A DNA stretch of 64,000 nt from Taxawa tesnikishii (nom. ined.) (taxonomy: Eukaryota > Ascomycota > Dothideomycetes > Dothideales), in assembly GCA_030247885.1 (NCBI GenBank), contig JAPDRO010000002.1, positions 186,001-250,000 on the forward strand. Reading direction: 5' to 3'. The notes below the pieces were generated by a model. It did not search any database. It had not been told where the DNA came from and saw only the letters and a list, made by a program, of their open reading frames with translations. Every line of letters starts with the position of its first letter. Positions within the stretch are counted from its first letter, which is position 1. Of this stretch, positions 1 through 11,043 are shown piece after piece. The position numbers and the translations under genes are program-made.

Positions 1-697
1 GAACCGCTGGTTATGGACGAGGAGGAGGAACCCCTTGAAGACGATGGATTTGCTACCATAAATAAGGATCTCATCTGTGCCGGAAGTCCATTCATAGGGG
101 TGTCGCTAAATGACCACCCAAGCAGATATCAGGCCCTGATCGATTCCGGGTCTAAATGCAACTTGATGAGTGCCTCCACAGCAAGGCAAGCCGGCATTCC
201 CGTCAGCAATGGGCCGAGTCTGGTATTGCGCGGCGCAACTGGGGAAAGCACCTTCAAGGGTGTAGCTCAAGGAGTTGTTGTCCGTCTCGGTAGTGTCAGG
301 ATTCCCACCTCTTTCCTTGTTGTGGACCAACCCCTCAACAACATCATCCTAGGACGGCCATAGGAACGCATGTCTAGGCTGAAAGCGATCAACTATGACG
401 ATGGTACCTGGGAGGGTACTATATATGACAGGTCCGGCAATGTCTCCACCTCTTTCGTTGGTGTTCGTCCTCACACGGATCGGAATCGTACTGCGGAGGA
501 AATACTGTACCGCTCTGCAGTACCAGTCACAGTGAGGCAGGGAAAAGAGTAGGTGGCCCCATGACCGGCAGGGCTTCCACCTTATCGAATAGACCGGTAA
601 GAGACGAGAGATCTGAGTATAAAGCTGCGTGCATGAGTGTGCGCGTGGTGTCGAGCGCTGGCGATAGCGAGGCCGCTAGTGAGATTATCAGTGGATC

Positions 698-724
698 TTT
701 ACATGGCTCCGGGAGCCATGTAAA
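698..724. repeat. Perfect 27-bp palindrome, internal copy
   Basis: Two 13-base arms (TTTACATGGCTCC and its exact reverse complement) flank a single central G at 711. It lies inside the Gypsy-like element, between the protease-like and reverse-transcriptase-like parts. The same 27 bases recur at 4447-4473 just before the 3' LTR start. Confidence 0.97.
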
Positions 725-3700
725 CATGATTGGCTGGCAGCCGCCGCCGAGAACGCGGGGTCATCCAGGGTCCAGAGGCTTGGCGCCAAATCCAGGGTCC
801 AGAAATCTCACACTAGATGCAGTGTCTAGCAGGACTGGCAGAAGAACAACACGGCTGCAACAATCGGACAGCGATGACTTAGATACACGGATCCAGTCTG
901 CGCGGTTGCACAATGATGCGCAAGACCAAAAGCACCAAAAAGGCGCGCTCACAGCCTTCCTCCCACACACATCCAGAGATCTGCAGACAGCTGAGATCCG
1001 AATGGCTAGAAGATTCGATCCATCCTACACAATTAGTCCGATTCAAGAGCGAGGACGCTCCTATATAAAGAGCCAGGGAGGAGACAATGTGGTACATGCG
1101 AGGACACTGTACAAGCGGAAGGCAAACAAGGTCAATCCGGTCAATTCGTCCTTATCTAATGGCTCAACTCCAGGAGGACTTATTGACTGGAGGGAAAGAG
1201 CATTAGCAAGAGAGAAACTGCTTCCACAGTCAGCAGGGCAGTACGGACAATGGCTCATTCCGAAATTCTCTAAGATCCAGCGTAGTACTCGTCTCAATAA
1301 GGAACGCATTACAAAACTGCAGACTGGAGAGCAGCTATAGCCAAAGGAGAAGGATTTGCTACTAGAGATGCTATACAACAGGGAAGCAGCACTAGCATGG
1401 GACTTCTCAGAAATCGGAAAGGTTAAACCAGATGTAGCACCGCCTCAGGAGATTAGGACAATACCCCATAAGGCATGGCAAGCTCCAGGGTTCCCTGTAC
1501 CCAAGGCAATGATCCCCAAGATCGTGGAGATGCTGCAGGAACGACTGAAGGCAGGATTGCTAGAATACTATCACGGCCCATACCGGAATCCATAGTTTCT
1601 CGTCGCCAAGAAGGAGCAGAACAAGTTCCGCATCGTCAATGCAGCCATGAACATCAACCGTGTCACTATCCGTGATGGAAATCTGCCCCTAAATCCAGAT
1701 GAATTTAGCGAGCAATTTGCAGGACTCGCAATAACGTCCCTCATCGACCTCTTCTCTAGATACGATCAGATGGAACTTGCTACGGAATGCAGAGACATGA
1801 CAGGATTCATGACTCCTCTGGGACTGCTAAGACAAACGACGCTACCCTAAGGAGCCACCAACTTAGTGGCGCAGTTCGTGAGAATCATCACCAAAATCCT
1901 GGAAGCGCACATTCCGCACGTAGCATTGCCATTTCTGGATGACATTAGTGTCAAAGGCCCGGTTGACAAAGAAGGAGACGCAGAAGCAGTACCTAGTATC
2001 CGGAAATACGTTCTGAAGCACATCTGTTGGCTAGATGGTATTCTTGCGGATCTGGAACGTGCTAGCTATACCATTGCCGGAGGAAAATCCCAATTCTGCA
2101 TGTCCGGAATCAAGATCGTTAGCTATGTCTACGACTCAGAAGGCAGACATCCAGATACTACCAAGGTCATTAAGATCTTGGAATGGGATAGGTTTGAGAA
2201 TGTTACAGATGTTCGGGCATTCCTTAGCTTAAGCTCATACTATCGTCTCTAAGTGGAAAACTTTGCACATGTGGCAGCACCACTGTACGAACTCATGCGG
2301 AAAGACGTGGTGTTTTCCTTCGGAGAACTAGCCAGACAGGCAGTTAAGCTACTAAAGGCGAAGCTTACTGATGCTCTAGCACTGAAGTCCATTGATTATA
2401 CTAAAGGAGCAGGATCCATCATTCTGGCCGTGGATTCTAGCCTTCGCGGATAGGGAGCCATCCTGATGCAGTTAGCCAGAGACAACAAGAAGAGACGGCA
2501 TCCGGTACGATACGAAAGCGGCCTCTGGACGACTACGGAATCCGGCTACGATGCTGGAAAACGCGAATGCAGAGGAGTACTCAAGGCCCTGAAGAAAGTA
2601 CGCTCGTATCTGTATGGCGTATTCTTCATCTTGGAAATTGATGCCAAAACGCTAGTGGCGCAGCTCAACAAATCGTCCTCGGATCTTCCTGGTTCCGTTA
2701 TGGCCCGATGGGTAGCCTGGATACGACTATTCACATTCGAGGTTCGACATGTGCCTGGTACCAAACACACTGCTGCAGATGCGCTGTCTCGGAGACCTCG
2801 CCATCCTTCGGATGACGATGATATGCTAAACGAGCAAGACATTGACGTGGTCATCGACGCAGATCTGTTTACTACTTCTGTGTGCACTGTTACAGTTGAC
2901 GGGGGTGTTGAAATGTACCCCACAACCACAGCGGCCGCTGTTGGAATGTCGTTGGTAGAAGGTTACTCGGAGAAATCTCAGAGAATAGCGGAATACCTCA
3001 CGACTTTGAAAAAGCCTGCGGCCATGGATCTCAAGGAATTTCACGCATTCAAGAAAGAGGCGCTTAACTATCTGGTCCGCGGTTAGCATCTATTCCGGAG
3101 AAATGCCAGGAACATGCCACTACGGCGGGTAATTGACAGCGAGGATCAGAGGCGAAAGATTATTCAAAGCCTGCATGATGAAAGTGGCCACCGAGGACGA
3201 GAGGCTACTTACAGAAAGGTCGCTAACCGTTACTGGTGGAACAATGCCTTCAAAGATGTTTCCAGATACTGCGCGGGCTGCCCAGAGTGCCAGATACGTG
3301 CTAACCGCAAGGATGTAGAGGAATTGCATCCGGTTTACCAGCAAGTCCTTGGAGAAGCATAGTCAGTGGATATTGTCTCTATGCCCGCGTCTGGTGGCAA
3401 GGAATACCTCGTTGTCGCCAGAGAATTAGTGTTAGGGTGGCCAGAGGCCAGAGCATTACGCAAGCCTGATAGCCAGGCCGTTGCAAGATTCCTTTACGAG
3501 GACGTCATCTGCAGACATGGGTGCTTCGCCAAACTAATCAGCGACGGAGGACCTGAGAACTTCGGCTATGTATCTGCGTTGGCTGCACAGTATGGAATTC
3601 GGAAGATTGTCACCTCCGCTTATCATCCTGAAGGCAATGGATTAGTGGAACGCGGACATCCGAACCTTGTTGACTGCTTGTCAAAGCTTACTTCCGGGTT

Positions 3701-4445
3701 CAGCAAGCCCTGGGACGTACGGTTACCGGAAACCTTATGGGCAGACCGGATTACGCTAAGGCGATCCATTAACATGTCTCCAGCATGGATCCTGTATGGA
3801 AGAGATGTCGTTCTTCCGATCGAACTGGAATTCCCATCATGGCAGGTACTGGACTAGAGCACTGTCAAAACTACCACGGATTTGGTGGCTATGCGCGCAC
3901 AACAGTTAGCACGCCGGGATGAAGTCCTGGAGGATGTACTACTATACCAACAGCGAATGCGGGAGCAGAACGCAGAGGAATTCAACAATCGGAAGAATGC
4001 TACGTTCGAACAGCTGAACGTCGGACAGGAAGTCCTCATCCATGACACGAAACGCAAGAAAATCCGGAGAGACAAGCTGCTGTTTCGATGGTACGGTCCT
4101 TCCAGGATCAAAAGCGTTACCCCTACAAGTACCTACGTACTGGAAACCTTGGATAGTATTGAAATGAAAGGGACTTATACCCGAAATCGGCTGAAACCAT
4201 GGATCCGGCCTATCCTCCCAACCACGCCTGAACGGCTGCAAGATCGGTTGGTAGCTGCTAAAGGCGGCATGCCTTCACCTAAGGATAAAGGATCAGAAAT
4301 CAATTTGCAGGACGAGGAACTGGAGGACGAATTGCCTGCAGACATCAGAGATACAGGCCCAAAGGTGATCGTCAGCGTGCCGCGAGGATTCGATCCATCG
4401 CAGTACGAGGATTACATAGAGTAGCCAGCCAGCTAGCAGGCTAGG

Positions 4446-4474
4446 TTTTACATGGCTCCGGGAGCCATGTAAAA
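4446..4474. repeat. Perfect 29-bp palindrome before the 3' LTR
   Basis: Same core as the palindrome at 698-724, extended to 14-base arms around a central G at 4460. It begins about 22 bases after the last coding piece of the Gypsy-like element and is followed by a hairpin and a purine tract. Confidence 0.97.
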
Positions 4475-4477
4475 ACT

Positions 4478-4512
4478 TGAGTCTGGGGACAGACTCATGA
4501 AGGAAGGGAGGT
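4478..4512 (+). promoter_or_regulatory. Hairpin plus polypurine tract before the 3' LTR
   Basis: An 8-bp stem (4478-4485 pairing with 4490-4497) closes a GGGA loop and is followed directly by an all-purine run at 4499-4512 ending in GGAAGGGAGG. The purine run is followed by TGTG at 4513. This is the position and composition expected of the polypurine tract that primes plus-strand DNA synthesis in LTR elements. The function is inferred from the family; the hairpin and purine run are seen directly. Confidence 0.6.
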
Positions 4513-5055
4513 GTGTTTCCATATTGTTTTGACAATCTTTCCATTCATTTCTTTAGATAATTTCCTTTGTCAACTCTCTTAATAATCTCTTTTGTCATCT
4601 GTTTCTCTGCCATTCTCACATTCCCCTTTCGTAATAAGGCCTTTGTCTATTTGCCCAAGACAGTAGTCTCATCCTGTTACCAAACAGAAGCGCAAAGCTC
4701 GCAGGATGAGAAGTTTGTGTTTGTGTGAAAAGATGTTCCTTTCATACTGCAGGTTGAAAGGATTAAGTGATGGTAGTGACAAGGGGTAACAAGAAAGAAG
4801 TGAAAGGAAGGACACTTCCAGAACCGAAATCTCCGGATATTAGCCGTGTTTCCCTTTGAGGAAGCAAAACACGTGACAAACATCCAAATTCACATGCTGG
4901 ACTATAAATCCTTTAGAAACCACGCCCCAAAGCTACTACCAACAACGCTGCCACGATTCGCAAGTACGGCAGTTGCGGACACCTCAGAAACCTACTAGAA
5001 GACAGCATTTCCTTACTACATATTTACTGAAGTCTGACTACACCTGCGACTCACC
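4513..5055 (+). repeat. Probable LTR (end uncertain) and leader of the next element
   Basis: Non-coding stretch starting with TGTG right after the purine tract, hence a likely 3' LTR start of the Gypsy-like element. I cannot fix its 3' end because no second copy is in the window. It holds a TATA-like ACTATAAAT at about 4901 and runs up to an ATG in good context (CACCATGTC) at 5056 that opens the first coding piece of the following element. It does not resemble the LTR at 7897-8123 by eye. Confidence 0.45.
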
Positions 5056-7816
5056 ATGTCGCAACCCAACCCACCTGGCAGTCAGGTTATTAGCACTACT
5101 GAAGCCAACAACCCTGTCGTTCCAATTTCCGAGTCATTCCACCGAGCATTTGAAGAAGTGAAGAGGATCAGCGATAACGACGAATACTACTACGCAGCCC
5201 TCGACTTAAGCAACAAAATCTCCCAGGAAGAAGAAAGACTAAGTGAATACCAGTCCCTACTACTGTAGGACTGCCGTAGGAGAAGAATAACCTTCAGACC
5301 AAACTTCCAGGAAGACTTCGGGGACGCTATCCGATCGGAAAGACTTCTTCTCAATAGAAGAGACGAGCAAGCAGAAGCTAGGAGAACTCTCTACAGCCTA
5401 TAGCAGATTACGGGAGATGCGAACATCTTTCAGTTCAACCTTAGTAGCACAATCCTCTTTAGGATGAGACGGCTAGCCAGAAAGGGGTTTACTATGGAGC
5501 AGGTAGTTTACGCGTTCCTTCGTGGGTACATGCATCGCAACCGCACTAGAGGCAGAGGTTCCAAGAAGGGTCAGCTATTCCAGCCTAGGGACTTAGAAAA
5601 CATTGAAGAGCACCCTAAGAGATGTCTGCCGCTTGATCAAGGAGAACACGAGTACCTAACTACACTGGGATATACCGTCAACGAGCAAGGAGAAGTTCAT
5701 GAAGTCGCCAATACTGAACTGTCATATAGCGGCCGCGCCCAAACCCTACCTATGGATGTCGACGATACGAATATGCCTGCACCAGAGAGCTCTCCCTTTC
5801 ATCACTTCCAAAAGGAGTGAGACGTGAGATTGAAGAGGAGGAAGTGGAGGAACGTAGGCGCAGGACGATGGCTAGTGTGCCTCTTGACCAGGATCTGGAT
5901 GCTCTTGCCGATCTGCACAACGATCCCGGCAGATGGAACACTCGCGACCTCGGTAATAATCTCCGCAAGAATGCAAACGACGATGAGATGCCTGAGGATC
6001 CTGTCCTGTCTGATCCGGAGGAGGAGGAAGAGCGACATGAGGAGGACACAGAGGAAACGGCTCCAAAGAAGAGAAGCGGCTATGGTTGCCAGATTAGTAG
6101 GGGATACAAAGCTCTTTGGAGGGAGATCGATCAACTCCCGAGCAAGATGTTGGATCCTGATATTGCCAACTTGATGAAGAAGGTGCTACGTGCCATTGAT
6201 AAGGACGACGAAGTGTTCTGCAGGGTACACCTTTTCCGACTCTGCCAGAAAGCTGGATACCATATTAGAGCCCTTAGTAGGGAGCAGCTAATCATGCGCA
6301 TGAGAGATTTCTCATCTGGCAAAGCTTCCAAGCTCAGAACTGACCCTAAGACCATGAATCAATTCTACAAGTCTCGCAGGCCGGCCCGCACTTCTGATGC
6401 TCGCGGTCTCTACAGATATTAGCACCATGTTCCTCCAGCTGAAAAATACGATTACAAAGCCGTCATGGAGTCTGTTTTTCCAGGTGCCTATGACCAGTTT
6501 CAGAAGGATGGTACCGTCAACATCAATGTGTTCGACTGGCTGTTCAAAGAGGACCTTATGAAGGACATGCTAGAAGAGCTTGCTATGTACAAGCACCATC
6601 TTCGTCTTCCTACTGGTCAATCCGATCAAGGCTGGTTACGCAACGCCTATTATAGCTGTGCCCAGCAAGTTATCCGTCAAGATGTGCTGTACTATCTGGC
6701 CTACGTGTGCCTGCGGCCCGATCACAATCAACAGTTGGTTTCCTACCCATACTACTGCAAGTACGCGACTGGAGCTAGCAAGACCGAATTCCGTCACCTA
6801 GACAACCATCCGGACTGTCTTCTAGCTGGTGACGGTGCCAACATGATCCAAGGAACCATGTCCCTAGTGGATAAGACGAAGGACAACTGTACGGTCTTGA
6901 TCAAAGGCATTCACTAGCATTTTGAAGAATGGTAGCATGACGTACAGGAGCGTGGTGGTGACAAGACCTCTAGCGGAGCCGTCATTCGCATCGACAACAA
7001 GATCTGGAGCAAGGAGGATGAAGAGAAGTATAGCCTGCAGTAGGAGGAAGTCCCTTGCAAAGCCGGAGAGGCACGTATTACCCTGCCACACCTCCTTCAC
7101 GGTTCCAACGGAGGACTAGTTGAGAAGAGGGTGACAGTATTCCCATGGTACATGGCTGTCAAAGAGGACCTCAGCACTCTGGAAATCAATGCTGGAGCTA
7201 ATGACTGGACTGCTCTTGCCCTTAGTCACCTGAAGCTTACCTCACCTCCATCTACGCCTTCTAGACATCCTCAGATGTACGGCACGATTGCGTACGCTTT
7301 TCCAACAGCCGTCCCCTGTATCATGGACAGCGCAGTGTCCCAAGCAATCGTAGGGCGCACTACGTGGGCGGACCCTCGTACCTTGACCGAGCGCGCCATC
7401 CTTTTCGGTACCGATGATGAAAAGCGAAAGAAGTTCATCGATAAGTGTCACGCTGACGCCGCACGCAAGTTCCGTGTTTGCTTCCGTGCAACTATGGACG
7501 CCGAGGCTCGGTACTATCCAATGAAGTCCTACGATCGCTACAAGCAAGGATACGGTGAGGTCTCTTCGGATGATGAGCTAGTAGAGTCTGTCAGTTCGGA
7601 AGAGAGTTCCGGAAAGGATACTGGCGGTAAAGGTGAAGGAGAAGGATCGGCGATGAACATTTCTGACGAGAATGATTCTAGTGAAAGCCCTCGCGGTGGA
7701 GCTTCTGACATGGACACCGACTAGGAGTCTCATCTCAGCCGCTCATCTTGACTAGAGTGGTTGTCCATGCTACCCTCGCCAGTTTCTGCCCTCGTCTTTC
7801 CCTAATGGACAGGTGG

Positions 7817-7843
7817 ATTACATGACTCCTAGAGACATGTAAT
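7817..7843. repeat. Degenerate palindrome before the second LTR
   Basis: Outer arms ATTACATG and CATGTAAT pair perfectly, and the inner bases are imperfect. Position and sequence correspond to the palindrome at 4446-4474, here 93 bases after the last coding piece of the second element. Confidence 0.85.
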
Positions 7844-7858
7844 GAGTACGGTCTGTAT

Positions 7859-7894
7859 AGTGCTCAGGGGACGAGCACTCAAGGGGAAGGGAGG
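7859..7894 (+). promoter_or_regulatory. Hairpin plus polypurine tract before the second LTR
   Basis: A 7-bp stem (7859-7865 with 7873-7879) closes an AGGGGAC loop, followed by a purine run at 7881-7894 that shares GGAAGGGAGGT with the tract at 4502-4513. The stem sequence differs from the one at 4478-4497 yet still pairs, which suggests the structure is what is kept. The role as plus-strand primer is inferred from position. Confidence 0.6.
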
Positions 7895-7896
7895 TA

Positions 7897-8123
7897 TGTG
7901 GTAGGGTAGCCGCTGGATAGTCATGGGTTGTTAGTCACGTGGAAGCTACCTTTGATTCCTACTTATTTAGTCCGCACACAAGATAGTCACTCATTCAATC
8001 AACAACTGTTCTTTCTACGTCTTGTTCTTGTCTTATGTCTTACTAACTGCTGTCTCCATTACTACTTGCGTAGCTGCCTTCTGCAGTCTTGACCTAACCC
8101 AACATAGGGTTCTCCCCACCACA
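7897..8123 (+). repeat. LTR, about 227 bp, with short terminal inverted repeats
   Basis: Begins TGTGGTAGGG right after the purine tract and ends in CCCCACCACA, which is the near-perfect inverse of the start, as expected of LTR ends (TG...CA). It contains a TATA-like TTATTTAG at about 7963-7970. Downstream, base composition changes abruptly to AT-rich at about 8124. No second copy is seen in the window, so age cannot be read from LTR divergence. Confidence 0.7.
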
Positions 8124-9880
8124 CTATTAAGTAGACGTTAATAATACCTTTACTAAGTCGTTCTTAAAGGAGGAGATTTATATAGTACTTCTACTTAGTA
8201 TTAATCTTACCTCTAGCTAAGTACTTAAGGTTCTTAGGAGTCTATATAGTCTTAAGTAAGTAGTAAGAGACTAGAACTAGAACTATATACTATAGCTTTA
8301 AAAGCTAGGCTTCGTTTAAAGTAAGGTAAACTCGTATCTTTTAATTTACTTAAAAGGAAGATACTTCTCCTTATTTACGTAAATAATATCTAAGTAGCGT
8401 GCAAGGACATTAATAATATCTTATAGTTTAAAAAGGCTTTTACTTTTATCTTTAAGATTAAGAACTTAGGAGAAATTAACTTTATCTTTAAAGTAAGAAT
8501 TATAAGGGATAAAGAGGCTAAAATAATTAGAATAAACTAGTCTTATTATATTAAAGATATTCTTACCAAATATAATATAAAGAAAGATAAAGCTTACTTA
8601 GTAAAGGTACTATTAAATAGCTATAATATATTAAGACTAACTAGACTCTAAGATATAAAGGTAAACTAAAGAAAGTACTAGTATTTAATTAGAAAGATAG
8701 TTTACCTTAGTATTCTAATAAGGTCTAATATTACCTTCGCCTTAAGTAGACTAAGCTAGTACCTTATAAATCTAGTAGAGTTTTATACTAAGGTAGCTAA
8801 GGAAATCTTAAAGTACTTAAGATTAAATACTAACTTAGTAATTATTTTAAGAGTATATTAAGACTAATATTTAACTAGCTTTTCTAACTCTAATTATATA
8901 ATAAATAAACGAGATAAGATTTCTATTCTTAGTAATATATTTATACTTAGAAAAGGGCTAATTAGTTAAATAAGTAAGAAGTAAAAGTTAGTAGTAACTT
9001 CTACTATAAATACTAAATATATAGTAATATATACTTACTTAAAGTAATTATAATAGCTTATATTACTCTTAAGAAATATAGGCTATTAGTACCTTATTAG
9101 TAGCGACTCTTTTAAGTTAATAGTTTAAGAGAAGCTAAAGTTTACTATTAAATTACTTATTATACTTAAAGGAAATAACTAAGTTACTTTCTCTCTTATT
9201 TAAGATACGTATACTTATAATAAATTAAAGTATATCGATATAATTTATTATTATATTAAAGATTTATATAAGAGGAAGAAGATTAATATTAACTTTATTA
9301 ATATATAAGAGATAATTACTAATAGTTTTATAAAGCCTCTTTAAGGTTAGTATTTCTAAAGGTTTATTAGTTAACTTAAACTATTTAAAGAGGACTAATT
9401 TAGCTAAGAAAAAGTATTATAAGATAATAGCTACTTAGTCTAAATAAATAGTTATATAACTTATTAAACTAAGCGAAGAATCTCTTTATCTCTTAGCTAC
9501 CGTTATAAATAGCTTAATTAATTAATAAGTTATAGTTAGTTCTACTATATATTCGGTTATAATTAAGTACTTAGTTTAACTCTTACTTTATTTTTTAATT
9601 CTTTATTATTATTATATATAACTTATACTTTTAGTTCTTTATTTATAAAGCTTATATTAGATAAACTACTATAAATTAGTAAGCTATAGTAAAAAAGTAA
9701 TAAATTATTTTACTTTTACTTAATAAAGTTACTTATTAAAACTTAATTCCTTATATTTTCTTTATAATTATATATAAGGACTTATAAGCTTAAACTAATG
9801 TTCTTTATATATCAAATACTTAAAAGTAAAACTAGTAACTTTCAGTAAGCTATAGTAAAGGAGTAATAAAGCCTTTAACT
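8124..9880 (+). mobile_element. Old, AT-rich Ty1/copia relic with RIP-like decay
   Basis: A long AT-rich tract in which TpA is very common while CpA and TpG are almost absent; many 60-base lines contain none. That is the footprint of fungal repeat-induced point mutation. Weak but ordered similarity to the end of a Ty1/copia polymerase can be seen on the + strand: the end of reverse transcriptase, then a copia-type RNase H ending near 9360. The rest to about 9880 may be non-coding or LTR-derived. It is decayed beyond counting breaks and clearly older than the two elements to its left. The left edge is cut sharply by the LTR ending at 8123. Confidence 0.75.
9678..9871. repeat. Short direct repeat in the AT-rich relic
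   Basis: AGTAAGCTATAGTAAA followed by a purine pair and AGTAATAAA occurs at about 9678 and again at about 9845, differing at two positions. The copies are 167 bp apart. They may be part of a decayed LTR or a local duplication. Confidence 0.6.
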
Positions 9881-11043
9881 TTGTGCTACCTACGTTGTTT
9901 TAAGAAAACCTCAATCGGAATATTGCTGTGGCTACCTCGGATTTCTATCTGATATACCAAAAATTGCCGAGCTTCTGTTTCCCCAGCGGGATGGGGATTG
10001 GAAGATCCTCGCAGTTGGTCCTCCTGTTTGTCAACAGTTCTGTCCCCGTCATGCCTCAGCCCCACGTTGGCAATTACAATTTGTTCCAGCGGTCTTGCCA
10101 CAACCGCAAGTGCTGCGTCTTGCAGTAGCCTGCAGCAGGGGCAACTTACCAGTCCTGTTCTGGAAAGGTTGCCAGGTCCCTTGCTTTTCGCGCCGCATAC
10201 ATTACAGGAGTAGCAATCCCTTTCCGGCCACCGAAATCCTCAGAGTGCAGCGCCTCGCACCCAAATCCTTGGGTCATACGAGTACATCGTAGGTCGAGCC
10301 AGGAGCAGATTTCTAGAATGTTTCGTAGAGTGAAACGCCCTCGTGAGCTTTTCTTCTTGCTTGGCCAGTGAAGGATGGTCCATGAGGGATCATAGAATGA
10401 TTCCTCTAAATCTCCGACGCGATAGGGAGGTTCACGAACCTCCGAACGGACCAGTACGGGTGGAATGACCACTGTTCTCTGCAACTGAAACCAGGAGGGA
10501 TCAAGCATTGTCTCGAAGCATAACATGCGAGATTTCTGGTATCGCAGCAACGAGCATGGGCGTAGAGACCATGATGGTCTGGGCACGAATGTATATAGGA
10601 TAACGAGAGAGTCGCGGGGCGGGGACGGCATTGACATTGGACGCATCTGGCGGAGTGGCTAACGACGTCATTTGGCTTGCTCAAAACGTGGAAGAAAAGG
10701 CGTATGTTCCTATAATTGCAGATTGAAGGTTGATTTAATGGATAGGACTGGTGCTTTTGACATAGCACCCGCTAGCGCACCGGAGGACCCCCTATCCTTA
10801 CTTGTTTTAGACGATACTTATACGAGTAGTAGGAACCCCATGTCTCAAGCATGATACTCATTCATGACAAGCTGAACAAAAACCCGTATAAGGCACGCGG
10901 TCATAGAACTCGTTACAATTGTCGGACTGTATCTGTCATCTCATATCTAGAGCTTGCTCCTGAGCTGCCGGTTTCCCTCGATATACACCTGAGCACAACA
11001 TCAGCACTTTCCTCCATGATACCGTCAGAAAGCACTCAGCCCG
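9881..11043. other. No supported gene
   Basis: Composition returns to host-like values at about 9880. Open frames on both strands (for example 10146-10646 on the minus strand) have no recognisable domain and look like chance frames. No tRNA or clear repeat is seen. The right end is the 3' flank of the dehydrogenase gene. Confidence 0.6.

Larger units (their letters stand above)
1..4512 (+). mobile_element. Ty3/Gypsy LTR retrotransposon, broken, 5' end outside window
   Basis: Internal region of a Ty3/Gypsy-type element, cut by the window edge so that gag and the 5' LTR are not seen. In order on the + strand I can see a retropepsin-like segment (about 13-363, with the D-S-G active-site triad and a following ILG), a linker, reverse transcriptase (about 1356-2252, with an LDD catalytic box), RNase H (about 2253-2800), a His/Cys integrase zinc-binding segment (about 3114-3362), the integrase D,D-35-E core (about 3366-3857) and a basic C-terminal part to about 4424. 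The order RT, RNase H, integrase is diagnostic of Ty3/Gypsy. The element is broken, with roughly ten interruptions, so it is a fossil. Base composition is still near that of the host genes, so it looks much younger than the AT-rich relic at 8124-9880. Confidence 0.93.
5056..8123 (+). mobile_element. LTR-type element with a dioxygenase-like coding region, broken
   Basis: A run of coding pieces between 5056 and 7724, followed by a palindrome, hairpin, purine tract and a 227-bp LTR. No protease, reverse transcriptase or integrase is visible, so it looks non-autonomous. The piece at 6465-6917 carries an H-x-D triad inside FRHLDNHP in a context typical of the double-stranded beta-helix of Fe(II)/2-oxoglutarate oxygenases (PhyH-like), and a later piece carries a His-bearing LPHLLHGS motif. 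The last piece (7131-7724) ends in an acidic, serine-rich tail. From memory, similar proteins occur as multi-copy hypothetical proteins in ascomycete genomes. The element is broken in about five or six places. Composition is host-like, so it is probably fairly young. It could instead be a host-derived gene captured between LTR-like ends; the 5' LTR is not identified. Confidence 0.6.

Noticed and set aside
10146-10646. 166-codon minus-strand open frame
   Set aside because: No recognisable domain, Trp/Arg/Ser-rich composition, no start context or splice support; overlaps equally long frames on the other strand.
10625-10720. tRNA-like start (GGCGGAGTGGCTAACG) resembling the D-arm region of a class II tRNA
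   Set aside because: No matching acceptor stem, anticodon arm or T-loop (GTTCNANNC) follows at the right distance.
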